Assembly (NCBI GenBank): GCA_020435995.1
Contig: JAGQYO010000033.1
Location: 1 to 37,940 of the forward strand
Reading direction: 5' to 3'
DNA: 37,940 nt
Origin: Flavobacteriales bacterium
GTDB taxonomy: Bacteria > Bacteroidota > Bacteroidia > Flavobacteriales_G > Salibacteraceae
Numbering within the stretch: position 1 is the stretch's first letter; every line of letters starts with the position of its first letter. Position numbers and translations under genes: made by a program. The notes below the pieces were generated by a model. That model was given only the letters and a program-made list of their open reading frames with translations. It was not told the DNA's origin and searched no databases. Shown one piece after another: positions 25,655 to 34,784 of the stretch.

Positions 25655-26035
25655 ATGAGCAGGCTTTTATCTTTTTTTTTAATAAGTGTGTTTTCAGGGG
25701 GAATGTTGTACAACGTTTTTCAAGTTGGAAACTTTCTTGTGCATCAAGATGAGGTAATAGCGCTATTTTGTATCAACAAAGACAAGCCTGAAATAAAGTG
25801 TAATGGAAAATGCCATTTATCAAAACAATTGCTTGATGAGGCTAGTTCCTCCTCGAATGAAAAAGATGTATTACCTGCTCCAATTTTAAGTTTACTTTTT
25901 GTTTATTCCCCACCTTGTCAAAATTCGCTTGAGCTGTTTTTTGAATACAAACGAAATATGACCATTTTTAGAGATGAATTGACTATTGATTCGTTCTTTA
26001 AAATTACCACCCCTCCGCCAGAAACTGCTGCATAA
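25655..26035 (+). CDS. Small Cys-rich membrane protein, putative metal-related
   Basis: A 126-residue protein with one clear hydrophobic N-terminal segment (about 4-28) and a second at about 73-85. Between them is the motif C-x9-C-x3-C (Cys39, Cys49, Cys53) in ALFCINKDK ... KCNGKCHLSKQL, and there is a further Cys at 88. I recall similar 'CNGKCxLxKQL' proteins beside TonB-dependent metal receptors in Bacteroidota, but no characterised function. The C-terminus is Pro-rich (TTPPPETAA). The gene is followed after 90 nt by a Met-rich lipoprotein and an OprC-like receptor. That context suggests metal binding or handling across the inner membrane (inference). Confidence 0.75.
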   Translation: MSRLLSFFLISVFSGGMLYNVFQVGNFLVHQDEVIALFCINKDKPEIKCNGKCHLSKQLLDEASSSSNEKDVLPAPILSLLFVYSPPCQNSLELFFEYKRNMTIFRDELTIDSFFKITTPPPETAA

Positions 26036-26125
26036 AATACCAGTGTCAACCAATTTGCCTCAAAGCAGGTAACTATTATTTATTTATCGTTCTTCATTCA
26101 TTGAAGAATTAAAAAGCAGTTTATT

Positions 26126-27088
26126 ATGAAATCAAAATTGACATATCGCTTAGCGGCGACACTAATTATGGCCATTGGCCTAATATTTACTTCTTGTAAA
26201 AAAGAAGGTTGCACAAATCCAGATGCAACCAATTATAATTCTAAAGCAAAAAAGGATGACGGTTCATGCGTGCTTCCTGCAACTACTACTCCGGTAGTAC
26301 CGCCTACATCACCACCTGCTACAGATACAACTACGGTAACTGATAAGGCGAATACAAAGGGATTAACCGAAATAGGCTCATTAACAATTGATGCGGCTGA
26401 GGCCACGATAAAGTTATATGCCGAAGGTACCCTGTATAATGGATACAACAAATTGTATGTAGTTACCACGGATAAAACCAGTGGTGGATTGCTCAAAGAC
26501 GGAGCAGTTACGATACAGCCCATGATGGATATGGGAACTATGAAACACTCAGCGCCGTTTGTTAATCCTGTGGGAACAACCCCAAATTCAAAAGGACTTT
26601 ATGAAGCTTCTGTTGTTTTTATCATGCCTGGAAATGCTACCCAGAAATGGACTGTTAAGGTGAAATACATGAATCAAAAGAACCAAAAAGAAGGTGAAGT
26701 TGAGTTCCCTATTGATGTGAAATCTAATCCGAATCGCGTGATTGATAATTTTAAAGCTGCCGACGATACCAATCAGACTGTGTTTGTAACTTGGAAATTA
26801 TCGGCAACACCTACTGTGGGCGTCAATGATCTTTCACTTATGGTTCACTATCGTAAGAATATGATGGAGTTTCCGGCTATGGAGGACTTAATAATTGAAA
26901 TTGATCCACAAATGCCAAGTATGGGGCATGGGTCACCCAATAATGTAAATCCAGTGTATTCGCCAAACGGCACCTACCTTGGAAAGGTGAATTTTACCAT
27001 GTCGGGCCTTTGGAAAATCAATTTAAAAATCAAACGGAAGGATGGTACACTAATGAATGATAAAATTTATTTTGAATATACGCTCTAG
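26126..27088 (+). CDS. Met/His-rich lipoprotein with YtkA-like domains, putative copper binding
   Basis: A 320-residue lipoprotein with lipobox FTSC (Cys24). Next is a Bacteroidota calcium-loop-like module CTNPDATNYNSKAKKDDGSC (residues 29-48) and a Thr/Pro linker (about 51-66). The remainder looks like two FixH/YtkA-like beta domains (about 80-200 and 205-320). These contain methionine clusters: QPMMDMGTMKH at about 131-141 and PQMPSMGHGS at 261-270, plus conserved F-x-M-x-G-x-W near the end. Clustered Met/His is typical of periplasmic copper sites. The stop overlaps the GTG start of the receptor gene (TAGTG), indicating tight coupling. A surface-exposed metal-capture partner for the receptor is the natural inference. 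Confidence 0.82.
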   Translation: MKSKLTYRLAATLIMAIGLIFTSCKKEGCTNPDATNYNSKAKKDDGSCVLPATTTPVVPPTSPPATDTTTVTDKANTKGLTEIGSLTIDAAEATIKLYAEGTLYNGYNKLYVVTTDKTSGGLLKDGAVTIQPMMDMGTMKHSAPFVNPVGTTPNSKGLYEASVVFIMPGNATQKWTVKVKYMNQKNQKEGEVEFPIDVKSNPNRVIDNFKAADDTNQTVFVTWKLSATPTVGVNDLSLMVHYRKNMMEFPAMEDLIIEIDPQMPSMGHGSPNNVNPVYSPNGTYLGKVNFTMSGLWKINLKIKRKDGTLMNDKIYFEYTL

Positions 27089-29115
27089 TGTATAGACCCA
27101 GTCTTATTTTATTGATTTGTTTGATTTCGGGAGCTTGGGCCATGGCCCAAGCTCCCGACTCGGGCAAGTACGTTTTCAGCGAAATCCCATTGGAGTTGGA
27201 CGTGTTCACTTTCTCTGATTCAACGGGTGGACAAATTGCAAAAACCAATGGGTTGAACAAACAACCTGGCATAGATGAGGTGATGGAAACAATGCCACAG
27301 TTGAGTGTAGTTAAAAAAGGAGCTTATGCATTTGTACCATCAATCAATGCATTTCACTCCAACAGACTAACAGTTACCATTGACGGGATGCGCATATTTG
27401 GAGCCTGCACGGACAAGATGGATCCTGTTACTTCTTATGTTGAAACCGCCAATCTAAAATCGATGGATGTTAATTGCCACGCGGGAGGTGCGAGCAACGG
27501 AACAAGTACTGGAGGAAACCTTAATTTAGCATTGAATGATGCCAAACTTGGGTCGGAATCCAAAGTGTATGGTGAAGCTCGTTTGGGTTATCAATCGGTT
27601 TCTAATGGAATAAATTTTAATTCTGGCGTAGGTTACAGGGGCGAAAAGTTTGGAATTAGGGCTGGCTTTTCTCAGAGAAAACACGATTCGTATTATGCCG
27701 GAGGTGACGTTTATATTCCTTATAGTCAATTCAATAAAAACAACTATTCCATCTCTTCCAAACTCAAAATAAATCAGAACACCTTAATTGACGCTCAATA
27801 TATTCTCGACGATGCATGGGATGTAGGCTACCCAAGTTTGCCTATGGATGTAAGCAAGGCACGAGCTCAAATTTATTCTTTAACCTTAAGTCAGTATAAC
27901 CTAGCCAAAGGAATAGCTAAACTGAAATGGAAGCTGTATGGAAACAATGTGAGCCACGTAATGGACGATACCAAACGGGCTCAAGAAGATGTTCCTATAC
28001 ACATGGATATGCCGGGCTGGAGCGATACCTACGGAACCTACGTTACCCTCGAAAACTCAAGTACTAGTCGGCACCACTACCTGGTTAAACTCGATTATTT
28101 TCAAAATTTCAGAAAGGCTGATATGATTATGTATCCACAAGGTGAGGCACCTATGTTTATGCTTACTTGGCCCGAAATAATGAACAGAAATATTGGGGCT
28201 TACGCTTCGGATAAATGGAAAATAAATGACAACAATACCTTTGAAATAAATGGTAGAACCGAATGGGTAACGCAGGAGATGTTGTCACTTTTTGGGCAAA
28301 AGCAGATTTCTGTTTTTAATAAAAAAGGAGATAGCACTTATACCTTCTTGCCTTTTGAAGTTGGTTTAAACCACAACCTGAAATGGACTAAATCTTTAAC
28401 CATAGCAGGAGGAGTGAGTTATGGAGCACGGGCTCCTGGAACATCCGAAATGTTTGGGTTTTATTTATTCAACAAGGAGGATGGGTATGATTACATAGGC
28501 GATCCCTACTTAAAAATGGAAAAGGCCTTTAAATCAAACATAAATGTCGACTTTCTTCAATCGAAGTGGGATATGAGGGTCGAATTATTTGCTTATTCTA
28601 TCGAGGACTATATTTATGGACAATTTGCGGCCAATATTCCTCCCATGACTGTTGGAGCCAGAGGAAGTAAGGAGTATGTGAACTTAGAGAGGGTGTATCA
28701 CTATGGAGCAAGTACAACCTTTACCTATCGTTTGTTAGAAAACTGGGGTCTCGAATCGCAATGGAAAATGGCCCACGCCCAGCAAGAAAATGGCTTGTAT
28801 TTGCCACAAATTCCACCCGTATCGTATCGGAATAAGCTGACTTTCGAAAAGATGTTTTGGTATGCCGATGCCCAAGTGGTAGGTGCATTTGCTCAAACTA
28901 AAATTGACCCAACGTGGGGGGAGGACAAAACGCCATCTTGGGCCATACTCAATTTCAACTTTGGACGAAAAGTAAAATTGAACAAAAAACTCGACCTCAA
29001 TTTGAGCGCCGCCATCGAAAACGTCTTTGACCAATATTATTGGGCGCACTTAGATTGGGGCAACATTCCTCGGTACGGAAGGAACTTTAGCTTCAACATG
29101 GGCTTGGTTTTTTAA
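27088..29115 (+). CDS. TonB-dependent receptor, OprC/NosA-like copper receptor
   Basis: A 675-residue outer-membrane receptor. The GTG start is followed by a signal peptide (to about residue 20, AMAQ). The plug domain includes IDGMRIFGACTDKMDPVTS. The C-terminal barrel ends in YGRNFSFNMGLVF, with a terminal Phe. Family knowledge: in Pseudomonas OprC copper is bound by a CxxxM motif (Cys143, Met147) and an HxM motif (His323, Met325). Here Cys107-Met111 and His290-Met292 (VSHVMDD) have the same motifs at nearly the same separation (183 versus 180 residues). This strongly supports a copper receptor. No carboxypeptidase-like N-terminal domain is present. It is translationally coupled to the Met-rich lipoprotein. 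Confidence 0.9.
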   Translation: MYRPSLILLICLISGAWAMAQAPDSGKYVFSEIPLELDVFTFSDSTGGQIAKTNGLNKQPGIDEVMETMPQLSVVKKGAYAFVPSINAFHSNRLTVTIDGMRIFGACTDKMDPVTSYVETANLKSMDVNCHAGGASNGTSTGGNLNLALNDAKLGSESKVYGEARLGYQSVSNGINFNSGVGYRGEKFGIRAGFSQRKHDSYYAGGDVYIPYSQFNKNNYSISSKLKINQNTLIDAQYILDDAWDVGYPSLPMDVSKARAQIYSLTLSQYNLAKGIAKLKWKLYGNNVSHVMDDTKRAQEDVPIHMDMPGWSDTYGTYVTLENSSTSRHHYLVKLDYFQNFRKADMIMYPQGEAPMFMLTWPEIMNRNIGAYASDKWKINDNNTFEINGRTEWVTQEMLSLFGQKQISVFNKKGDSTYTFLPFEVGLNHNLKWTKSLTIAGGVSYGARAPGTSEMFGFYLFNKEDGYDYIGDPYLKMEKAFKSNINVDFLQSKWDMRVELFAYSIEDYIYGQFAANIPPMTVGARGSKEYVNLERVYHYGASTTFTYRLLENWGLESQWKMAHAQQENGLYLPQIPPVSYRNKLTFEKMFWYADAQVVGAFAQTKIDPTWGEDKTPSWAILNFNFGRKVKLNKKLDLNLSAAIENVFDQYYWAHLDWGNIPRYGRNFSFNMGLVF

Positions 29116-29220
29116 GCCTTTCTATTTTTTTAACTAAAATAGGTCTGCATTAGTGTATGCTGTAAATGGAGTTATCAATTAATACGGATGCTATTATTGA
29201 AGATTTCCCTTTTGAATTAA

Positions 29221-29248
29221 TTGTGTTACTTTTAAAGTAATACCTTTG
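29221..29248 (+). promoter_or_regulatory. Promoter of the metal-efflux operon with dyad operator
   Basis: TTG (29221-29223), a 17-nt spacer and TACCTTTG (29241-29248) match the Bacteroidota promoter. The spacer holds the perfect inverted repeat TTACTTT-T-AAAGTAA (29226-29240). It extends to 29223-29243 with 9 of 10 pairs, overlapping both promoter boxes. Translation starts at GTG 29258. A dyad between the boxes is the layout used by MerR-type metal regulators, though a repressor is equally possible. Confidence 0.6.
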
Positions 29249-29257
29249 TATTGTTAG

Positions 29258-29671
29258 GTGAAACGATATACTTCCATAGTGCTTGCAATAATTCTGCTTT
29301 TAAGTAGCACGAATGTTACTTTTGCCGTTCATGTGTGCCATGGTCAGGTAATGGAGAGCGCCATTGCTTTTGGAACTTCAGAATTGGATTGTGGAATGTC
29401 ATTGACTATCGAGGTTTGTGATTTTGAGTCAGATCAAGAATCTTCAATCTCAAGGAAATGCTGTGATAACCATCAATATTCTATCGATACTGATGACAAT
29501 TTTCAAACAGTTTTAAAGGCAGAATTTCCGGACAGAACAATTGAAATAACTGAACCCGCTCACTTTGATGTCCAAATTTTTGAATTAGATCCAATCTTTG
29601 GACATAGCGGCTTGCCACCGCCGAAAGTCACTCCAGACTTTCAAATCGACTTCCAGAGCTTCCTGATATAA
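29258..29671 (+). CDS. Secreted Cys/His-rich protein, HYC_CC_PP-like, first gene of the efflux operon
   Basis: A 137-residue exported protein with a signal peptide (to about residue 23, TFA). It has the motifs HVCHGQ (His25, Cys27, His28), single Cys at 45 and 54, a CCDNH motif (Cys68, Cys69, His72) and a C-terminal GLPPPK. This matches the Bacteroidota small-protein family named HYC_CC_PP, often next to heavy-metal RND pumps. No biochemical role is known to me. Metal binding or chaperoning to the pump is plausible because of the Cys/His pattern. The GTG start follows the promoter box by 9 nt. cusA begins 80 nt downstream on the same strand. Confidence 0.78.
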   Translation: MKRYTSIVLAIILLLSSTNVTFAVHVCHGQVMESAIAFGTSELDCGMSLTIEVCDFESDQESSISRKCCDNHQYSIDTDDNFQTVLKAEFPDRTIEITEPAHFDVQIFELDPIFGHSGLPPPKVTPDFQIDFQSFLI

Positions 29672-29751
29672 AATCATCATAGTGGAGGATATATTTTCCT
29701 CCTAGCCTAGATGGCTAATTCATTGAATAGTGTTTTTCAAATTCAGTTGCT

Positions 29752-32700
29752 ATGATAATTAAATTAATAAAATATTTTCTCGACAATAAACTGGTTACAG
29801 TTTTACTCCTTACCATTCTAGTTGTGTGGGGGTTGTCAACCGCGCCTTTTGGTTGGGCAATTATGGGTTTGCCCTCAGACCCCGTTCCGGTTGACGCCAT
29901 TCCAGACATTGGAGAAAACCAACAAATAGTATTTACAGAGTGGAATGGACGATCTCCTCAAGATATTGAAGATCAGATTTCTTATCCGCTCACCACTTCC
30001 TTGTTGGGAATTCCAGGTGTTAAATCCATTAGAAGTTCTTCGATGTTTGGGTTCTCCAGCATCTATATTATTTTCAATGAAGATGTTGAGTTTTATTGGT
30101 CGCGCTCCCGAATTCTAGAGAAATTGAATTCGCTGCCTTCGGGACTTCTTCCGTCTGAGGTAAATCCTTCATTAGGCCCTGATGCAACTGCCTTGGGACA
30201 AGTGTATTGGTACACCATTGAAGGTCGTGACTCTACAGGAAATGTAACGGGTGGTTGGGATTTGGATGAAATCCGTTCGGTTCAGGATTTTTATATCAAA
30301 TATGGATTGAATGCCACTGACGGAGTATCGGAAGTAGCGTCAATTGGAGGTTTTGTGCGTGAATATCAAGTTGACGTTGACCCAAACGCCCTTAAAGCGT
30401 ATAACATTTCTCTTCATGAAGTGATGAAGGCTGTTAAGAATTCGAACCGAGATGCTGGTGCGAAAACCATTGAGATAAACAAGGCAGAATATCTCGTACG
30501 GGGACTGGGATATATCAAATCAATTAACGATTTGGAATTAGCCGTAGTAGCTGTTAATGAGCATGTTCCTATTCGGATTAAAGATATCGCCCGTGTTAGT
30601 TTGGGTCCAGCCACTCGTAGAGGATTACTTGATAAAGAAGGGGCAGAGGTAGTTGGCGGAGTGGTCGTGGCTCGTTACGGCTCAAATCCACTAGAAGTCA
30701 TCAATAATGTAAAGGAGAAAATCGCTGAGATTTCTCCGGGCTTACCAAAACGAGTTTTGTCGGATGGAAGGGTAAGTCAGTTGACCATAATTCCTTTCTA
30801 CGACCGAACGCAACTTATTGAGGAAACACTTGGAACACTCGAAGAGGCTATGTCACTTCAAATTCTAATTACCATCATTGTTATTCTCATCATGGTGATG
30901 AATATTCAGGCGTCGTTGCTTATTTCCGGACTTTTACCCATATCAGTTCTCATGGTTTTTATTGCTATGCGATATTTCCATGTTGATGCGAATATCGTTG
31001 CTCTTTCTGGTATTGCCATTGCCATTGGTACTATGGTGGATTTGGGAATTATACTTTCTGAAAACATTTTAAAGCACATTAAGGAATCGTCTCCCAATAG
31101 CAGTATGAAAACTACGGTGTATAATGCGGCAGCTGAAGTAAGCTCAGCCATTGTAACGGCGGTTTCTACAACCATTGTCAGTTTTATTCCCGTATTTACT
31201 ATGGAAGCAGCCGAAGGCAAACTCTTTAGACCATTGGCCTTTACAAAAACATTTGCGCTAATTGCGGCCTTACTTGTTACCTTACTTATTCTTCCAACAA
31301 TTGCCAATTGGATTTTTGGCTGGAAGTCTTCAAAAAACAAGTGGTCGCTATTATGGAACCTCATTCTTTTTGTAGGGGGAATTAGCTTGTGCTTTACGCT
31401 AAGTATATCCTCGGGCTTACTTCTTATTTTTTTGTCAATTGCTTGGTTTATCCGAGAATACAGCCCAATTCAAAATAGAGTCACTCAAAATTTGAATATT
31501 GGTATTGCCTTTATCTATGTGAATTATCTCCTCACCGTTTACTGGATGCCTTTAGGAGTCGGAGCATCGGAGTTGATTAACTTTCTGTTTATCCTCGTTT
31601 TATTAATGCTCATATTAGGCGGTTTTTATTTGTTGGAATACCATTACGAAAGACTGCTTCACTGGTGTTTGCGGAACAAACGTTTGTTTTTGAGCATCCC
31701 AATTATTGTGATTTTCTTTGGGGCCACTATTTGGCTTGGCGTTAATGCCACTTTAGGATGGTTTACTTCCCTATCAAATAAAGTAGGATGGAAAGTGGAA
31801 AATACCGCCTTTTGGGAAAAAGCCCAGACCAACTTTCCAGGAATAGGAAAAGAATTTATGCCATCGCTCGATGAAGGAAGCTTTTTGTTGATGCCTACTT
31901 CAATGCCTCACTCTGGAATGGAGCAAAACAGGAAGGTAGTTCAGCAGCTTGATATGTTGCTCAAGAGCATTCCAGAAGTAGAGTTGGCTGTTGGGAAAAT
32001 GGGAAGGGTGGAATCAGCTTTAGATCCAGCACCAATTTCTATGTATGAAAACATCATTAATTACAAACCTGAATATGAGGTAGGTAAAAAAGGACATCGA
32101 GAACGATTTAAGGTAGATGATGAAAATCGATTTGTACTGACCGATGGTAGGGTTTTAAGTCAAGATGAGGCAGTGAATGACTTGATAAACAACGAGCTAC
32201 TCATACCTGATCATAAAGGAAAATATTATCGAAATTGGCGAAAACACATAAAGTCGCAGGATGATATTTGGAATGAAATTGTTGCAAAAACAAAAATTCC
32301 GGGTGTAACCTCGGCTCCAAAACTTCAGCCTATTGAAACACGGCTAGTGATGTTGCAAACAGGCATGCGAGCGCCTATGGGCATTAAGGTTTATGGCCCA
32401 GACTTGGCCACCATAGAAAACTTTGGAATGCAACTAGAATCCATACTTAAAGAAATTCCATCGGTTAAATCAGAAGCTGTTTTCGCAGATAGAATTGTTG
32501 GAAAACCCTATATCCATTTGAACATCAAAAGAGCAGAAATATCGAGGTATGGGCTAAGCGTTGAAAATGTGCAACAAACCATAGAAACAGCTATTGGAGG
32601 AATGCAGATTTCCTCTACTGTAGAAGGACGAGAGCGTTATCCTATTCGAGTACGTTATCCAAGAGAACTCAGAGACAATCCAGAAGCCCTGGCTAATATA

Positions 32701-33555
32701 TTAGTGCCAACACCTGTAGGCGCTCAAATCCCATTAGGCGAACTCGTTGAAATTGAATATATCCGTGGCCCTCAAGTTATTAAAAGTGAAAACACCTTTT
32801 TGGTGGGTTATGTATTGTTGGATAAAAGGGATGGATACGCTGAAGTAGATGTAGTAGAAGAAGCACAAGCATATATCCAGTCAAAAATTGACGATAGAAC
32901 TTTAGTAGTGCCGAGTGGAATCAGCTATAAATTCTCCGGAAGTTATGAGAATCAAGTAAGAGCCGAAAAGCGTTTGTCCATTATCGTTCCTTTGGTGCTT
33001 CTAGTCATTTTTCTCATTCTGTATTTCCAGTTTAAATCGGTTTCTACCTCACTGATGATTTTCTCTGGAATTGCCATGGCTTTTAGCGGAGCATTCATTG
33101 TGCTTTGGCTTTACGGTCAAACTTGGTTTTTAAATTTTGATCTATTTGGACTCAACTTTCAAGAGCTTTTTCAAATTAAACCCATCAATTTGAGCGTAGC
33201 AGTTTGGGTGGGATTTATTGCGCTATTTGGTATTGCCACCGACGATGGTGTGCTGATGGGGACTTATCTAGACCAAAACATGGAGCGCAAAAAGCCCAAA
33301 AATACAGCCGATCTTAATAGTACGATTGTAGAAGCCGGAAAGCGAAGAATTAAACCAGCCGTGATGACTTCTGCGACCACGATCATTGCTCTACTGCCTA
33401 TTCTTACATCTACAGGTAGAGGCGCAGACATTATGATTCCAATGGCAATACCAGCTTTTGGAGGAATGTTGGTGGCAGCTATCACTTATTTTATTGTGCC
33501 TGTTCTGTATTCCATAAAGGGCGAATTGAATTTAAAGAAGGAGGAATCGATATGA
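29752..33555 (+). CDS. cusA: CusA/CzcA-family heavy-metal efflux RND permease
   Basis: The inner-membrane pump of a tripartite efflux system that exports Cu(I)/Ag(I) or divalent metals using the proton gradient. It is 1267 residues long, about 220 longer than E. coli CusA. Heavy-metal RND signatures include VDAIPDIGENQ (47-57), the TM4 segment IAIGTMVDLGIILSEN (Asp430, Glu437), GATRRGLL-like GPATRRGLL (285-293) and MLQTGMRAPMGIKVYGP. An insert at about 526-640 adds roughly four hydrophobic segments between the normal TM6 and TM7. Shorter inserts occur near 665-695 and 770-815. Copper/silver specificity is favoured by the neighbouring genes, but zinc/cobalt cannot be excluded. It overlaps the outer-membrane factor gene by 4 nt (ATGA). 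Confidence 0.93.
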   Translation: MIIKLIKYFLDNKLVTVLLLTILVVWGLSTAPFGWAIMGLPSDPVPVDAIPDIGENQQIVFTEWNGRSPQDIEDQISYPLTTSLLGIPGVKSIRSSSMFGFSSIYIIFNEDVEFYWSRSRILEKLNSLPSGLLPSEVNPSLGPDATALGQVYWYTIEGRDSTGNVTGGWDLDEIRSVQDFYIKYGLNATDGVSEVASIGGFVREYQVDVDPNALKAYNISLHEVMKAVKNSNRDAGAKTIEINKAEYLVRGLGYIKSINDLELAVVAVNEHVPIRIKDIARVSLGPATRRGLLDKEGAEVVGGVVVARYGSNPLEVINNVKEKIAEISPGLPKRVLSDGRVSQLTIIPFYDRTQLIEETLGTLEEAMSLQILITIIVILIMVMNIQASLLISGLLPISVLMVFIAMRYFHVDANIVALSGIAIAIGTMVDLGIILSENILKHIKESSPNSSMKTTVYNAAAEVSSAIVTAVSTTIVSFIPVFTMEAAEGKLFRPLAFTKTFALIAALLVTLLILPTIANWIFGWKSSKNKWSLLWNLILFVGGISLCFTLSISSGLLLIFLSIAWFIREYSPIQNRVTQNLNIGIAFIYVNYLLTVYWMPLGVGASELINFLFILVLLMLILGGFYLLEYHYERLLHWCLRNKRLFLSIPIIVIFFGATIWLGVNATLGWFTSLSNKVGWKVENTAFWEKAQTNFPGIGKEFMPSLDEGSFLLMPTSMPHSGMEQNRKVVQQLDMLLKSIPEVELAVGKMGRVESALDPAPISMYENIINYKPEYEVGKKGHRERFKVDDENRFVLTDGRVLSQDEAVNDLINNELLIPDHKGKYYRNWRKHIKSQDDIWNEIVAKTKIPGVTSAPKLQPIETRLVMLQTGMRAPMGIKVYGPDLATIENFGMQLESILKEIPSVKSEAVFADRIVGKPYIHLNIKRAEISRYGLSVENVQQTIETAIGGMQISSTVEGRERYPIRVRYPRELRDNPEALANILVPTPVGAQIPLGELVEIEYIRGPQVIKSENTFLVGYVLLDKRDGYAEVDVVEEAQAYIQSKIDDRTLVVPSGISYKFSGSYENQVRAEKRLSIIVPLVLLVIFLILYFQFKSVSTSLMIFSGIAMAFSGAFIVLWLYGQTWFLNFDLFGLNFQELFQIKPINLSVAVWVGFIALFGIATDDGVLMGTYLDQNMERKKPKNTADLNSTIVEAGKRRIKPAVMTSATTIIALLPILTSTGRGADIMIPMAIPAFGGMLVAAITYFIVPVLYSIKGELNLKKEESI

Positions 33556-34778
33556 ATTTCAGCAAATATTTAGCATTCGTCTTAATGGTTTTGCAAGGTT
33601 TTTCAGGTATATGTCAATCTTTTGAAGACTTGTACAAAGTGGCAGCAGATAGCAACAGAGGAGTGCGGGCGTCCTACGAATCTTTTAATGCAAGTATGCA
33701 AGTGGCAGCACAAGTTCGGGGATTACCAGATCCCATTCTGACTTTTGGGGACTTTATCATTCCAATCGAAACTCGTGTAGGACCCCAACGAGCAAAGCTG
33801 GGACTCAGTCAAATGTTTCCATGGTTTGGCACCCAAGCCGCCATGGAGAATACAGCGACTAGTATGGCGCAAGCTAAATACAGTGAGTTCGTGGATAAAA
33901 AGAATTACCTCTATTTTGAGCTAGCGCAAAGCTATTATCCGCTTGCGGAAATTGAACAACATCTGGCGCTTCAAAGAGAAAATTTAAATATCCTAAAATC
34001 ATTTAAAGCTTTGGCTACAACTTCGTTTTCAAATGGAAAAGCAAGTATGGTCGATGTAATTCGAATAGATATTGAAATGGAAAACGCGATTACAGAAATC
34101 GAATTGCTGGAAGAATCACTTTATCCACAGCGGGTTATACTTAATAACCTCTTGAATTGGCCTTTTGATACCATTGTTCCACTTGATTTTCCGAAGCAGG
34201 TCATGGAAGACGGTCCAATTCAAGAAAGCCTTGGTTTTTCGACCCACCCTCAAATGCAAGGTCTCCATCAAAAATTGGCCTCTGCTCAATACCAAGAAAA
34301 AGCAGCGAAAAAGATGGGTGCACCAAAAATGGGGATTGGTCTGGATTACATCTTTATTGATAAGTCGAGTTCAATGACTTCCAGTGATAATGGTCGCGAT
34401 GCCATCATGCCCATGGTATCCATGTCTCTTCCCTTGTACCGAAAAAAATACAATTCGGCGGTAGATGAGGCCATTTATCAGCAAAAAGCTATTCAATATG
34501 AGATGCAGGAAAAAGAAAATCGTTTGGAATCAGAATACCATTTGGTTGCTTATGACGTGCACAGCTCGAAAGAAAGATTTGCATTATACGAAAATCAAAT
34601 CAAGAAAACTCAACAGGCATTGAGCCTTACGCAAAGCGAATACGCGAATTCAGGTCAAGATTTTGAAGAATTGTTGCGGCTTCAACAAAAGCTTCTAAAG
34701 TACAAAATGAACCAAGCAACACAGCTGAGGAAACATGCTGTTGCCAATGCTAAATTGAATTATTTACAATCTAAATAA
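33552..34778 (+). CDS. TolC/CusC-like outer-membrane efflux protein
   Basis: A 408-residue outer-membrane channel of a tripartite pump. A signal peptide (to about GICQS, residue 23) is followed by long helical regions typical of the OEP repeat, e.g. ARVGPQRAKLGLSQMFPWFGT-type and YFELAQSYYPLAEIEQHLALQ-type segments. A second repeat contains MVSMSLPLYRKKYNSAVDEA and a long C-terminal helix (SEYANSGQDFEELLRLQQKLL). It is shorter than E. coli CusC (about 440 mature residues) and shows no N-terminal lipobox. The ATG overlaps the cusA stop, and it ends 6 nt before cusB. This CusA-CusC-CusB order differs from E. coli cusCFBA. Confidence 0.9.
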   Translation: MNFSKYLAFVLMVLQGFSGICQSFEDLYKVAADSNRGVRASYESFNASMQVAAQVRGLPDPILTFGDFIIPIETRVGPQRAKLGLSQMFPWFGTQAAMENTATSMAQAKYSEFVDKKNYLYFELAQSYYPLAEIEQHLALQRENLNILKSFKALATTSFSNGKASMVDVIRIDIEMENAITEIELLEESLYPQRVILNNLLNWPFDTIVPLDFPKQVMEDGPIQESLGFSTHPQMQGLHQKLASAQYQEKAAKKMGAPKMGIGLDYIFIDKSSSMTSSDNGRDAIMPMVSMSLPLYRKKYNSAVDEAIYQQKAIQYEMQEKENRLESEYHLVAYDVHSSKERFALYENQIKKTQQALSLTQSEYANSGQDFEELLRLQQKLLKYKMNQATQLRKHAVANAKLNYLQSK

Positions 34779-34784
34779 CGAGAG

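Noticed and set aside
29101-29142. Weak stem-loops after the copper receptor gene (GGCTT/AAGCC and CTATTTT/AAAATAG)
   Set aside because: The first has five pairs and overlaps the stop codon; the second is nearly all A-T. Neither is a convincing terminator.
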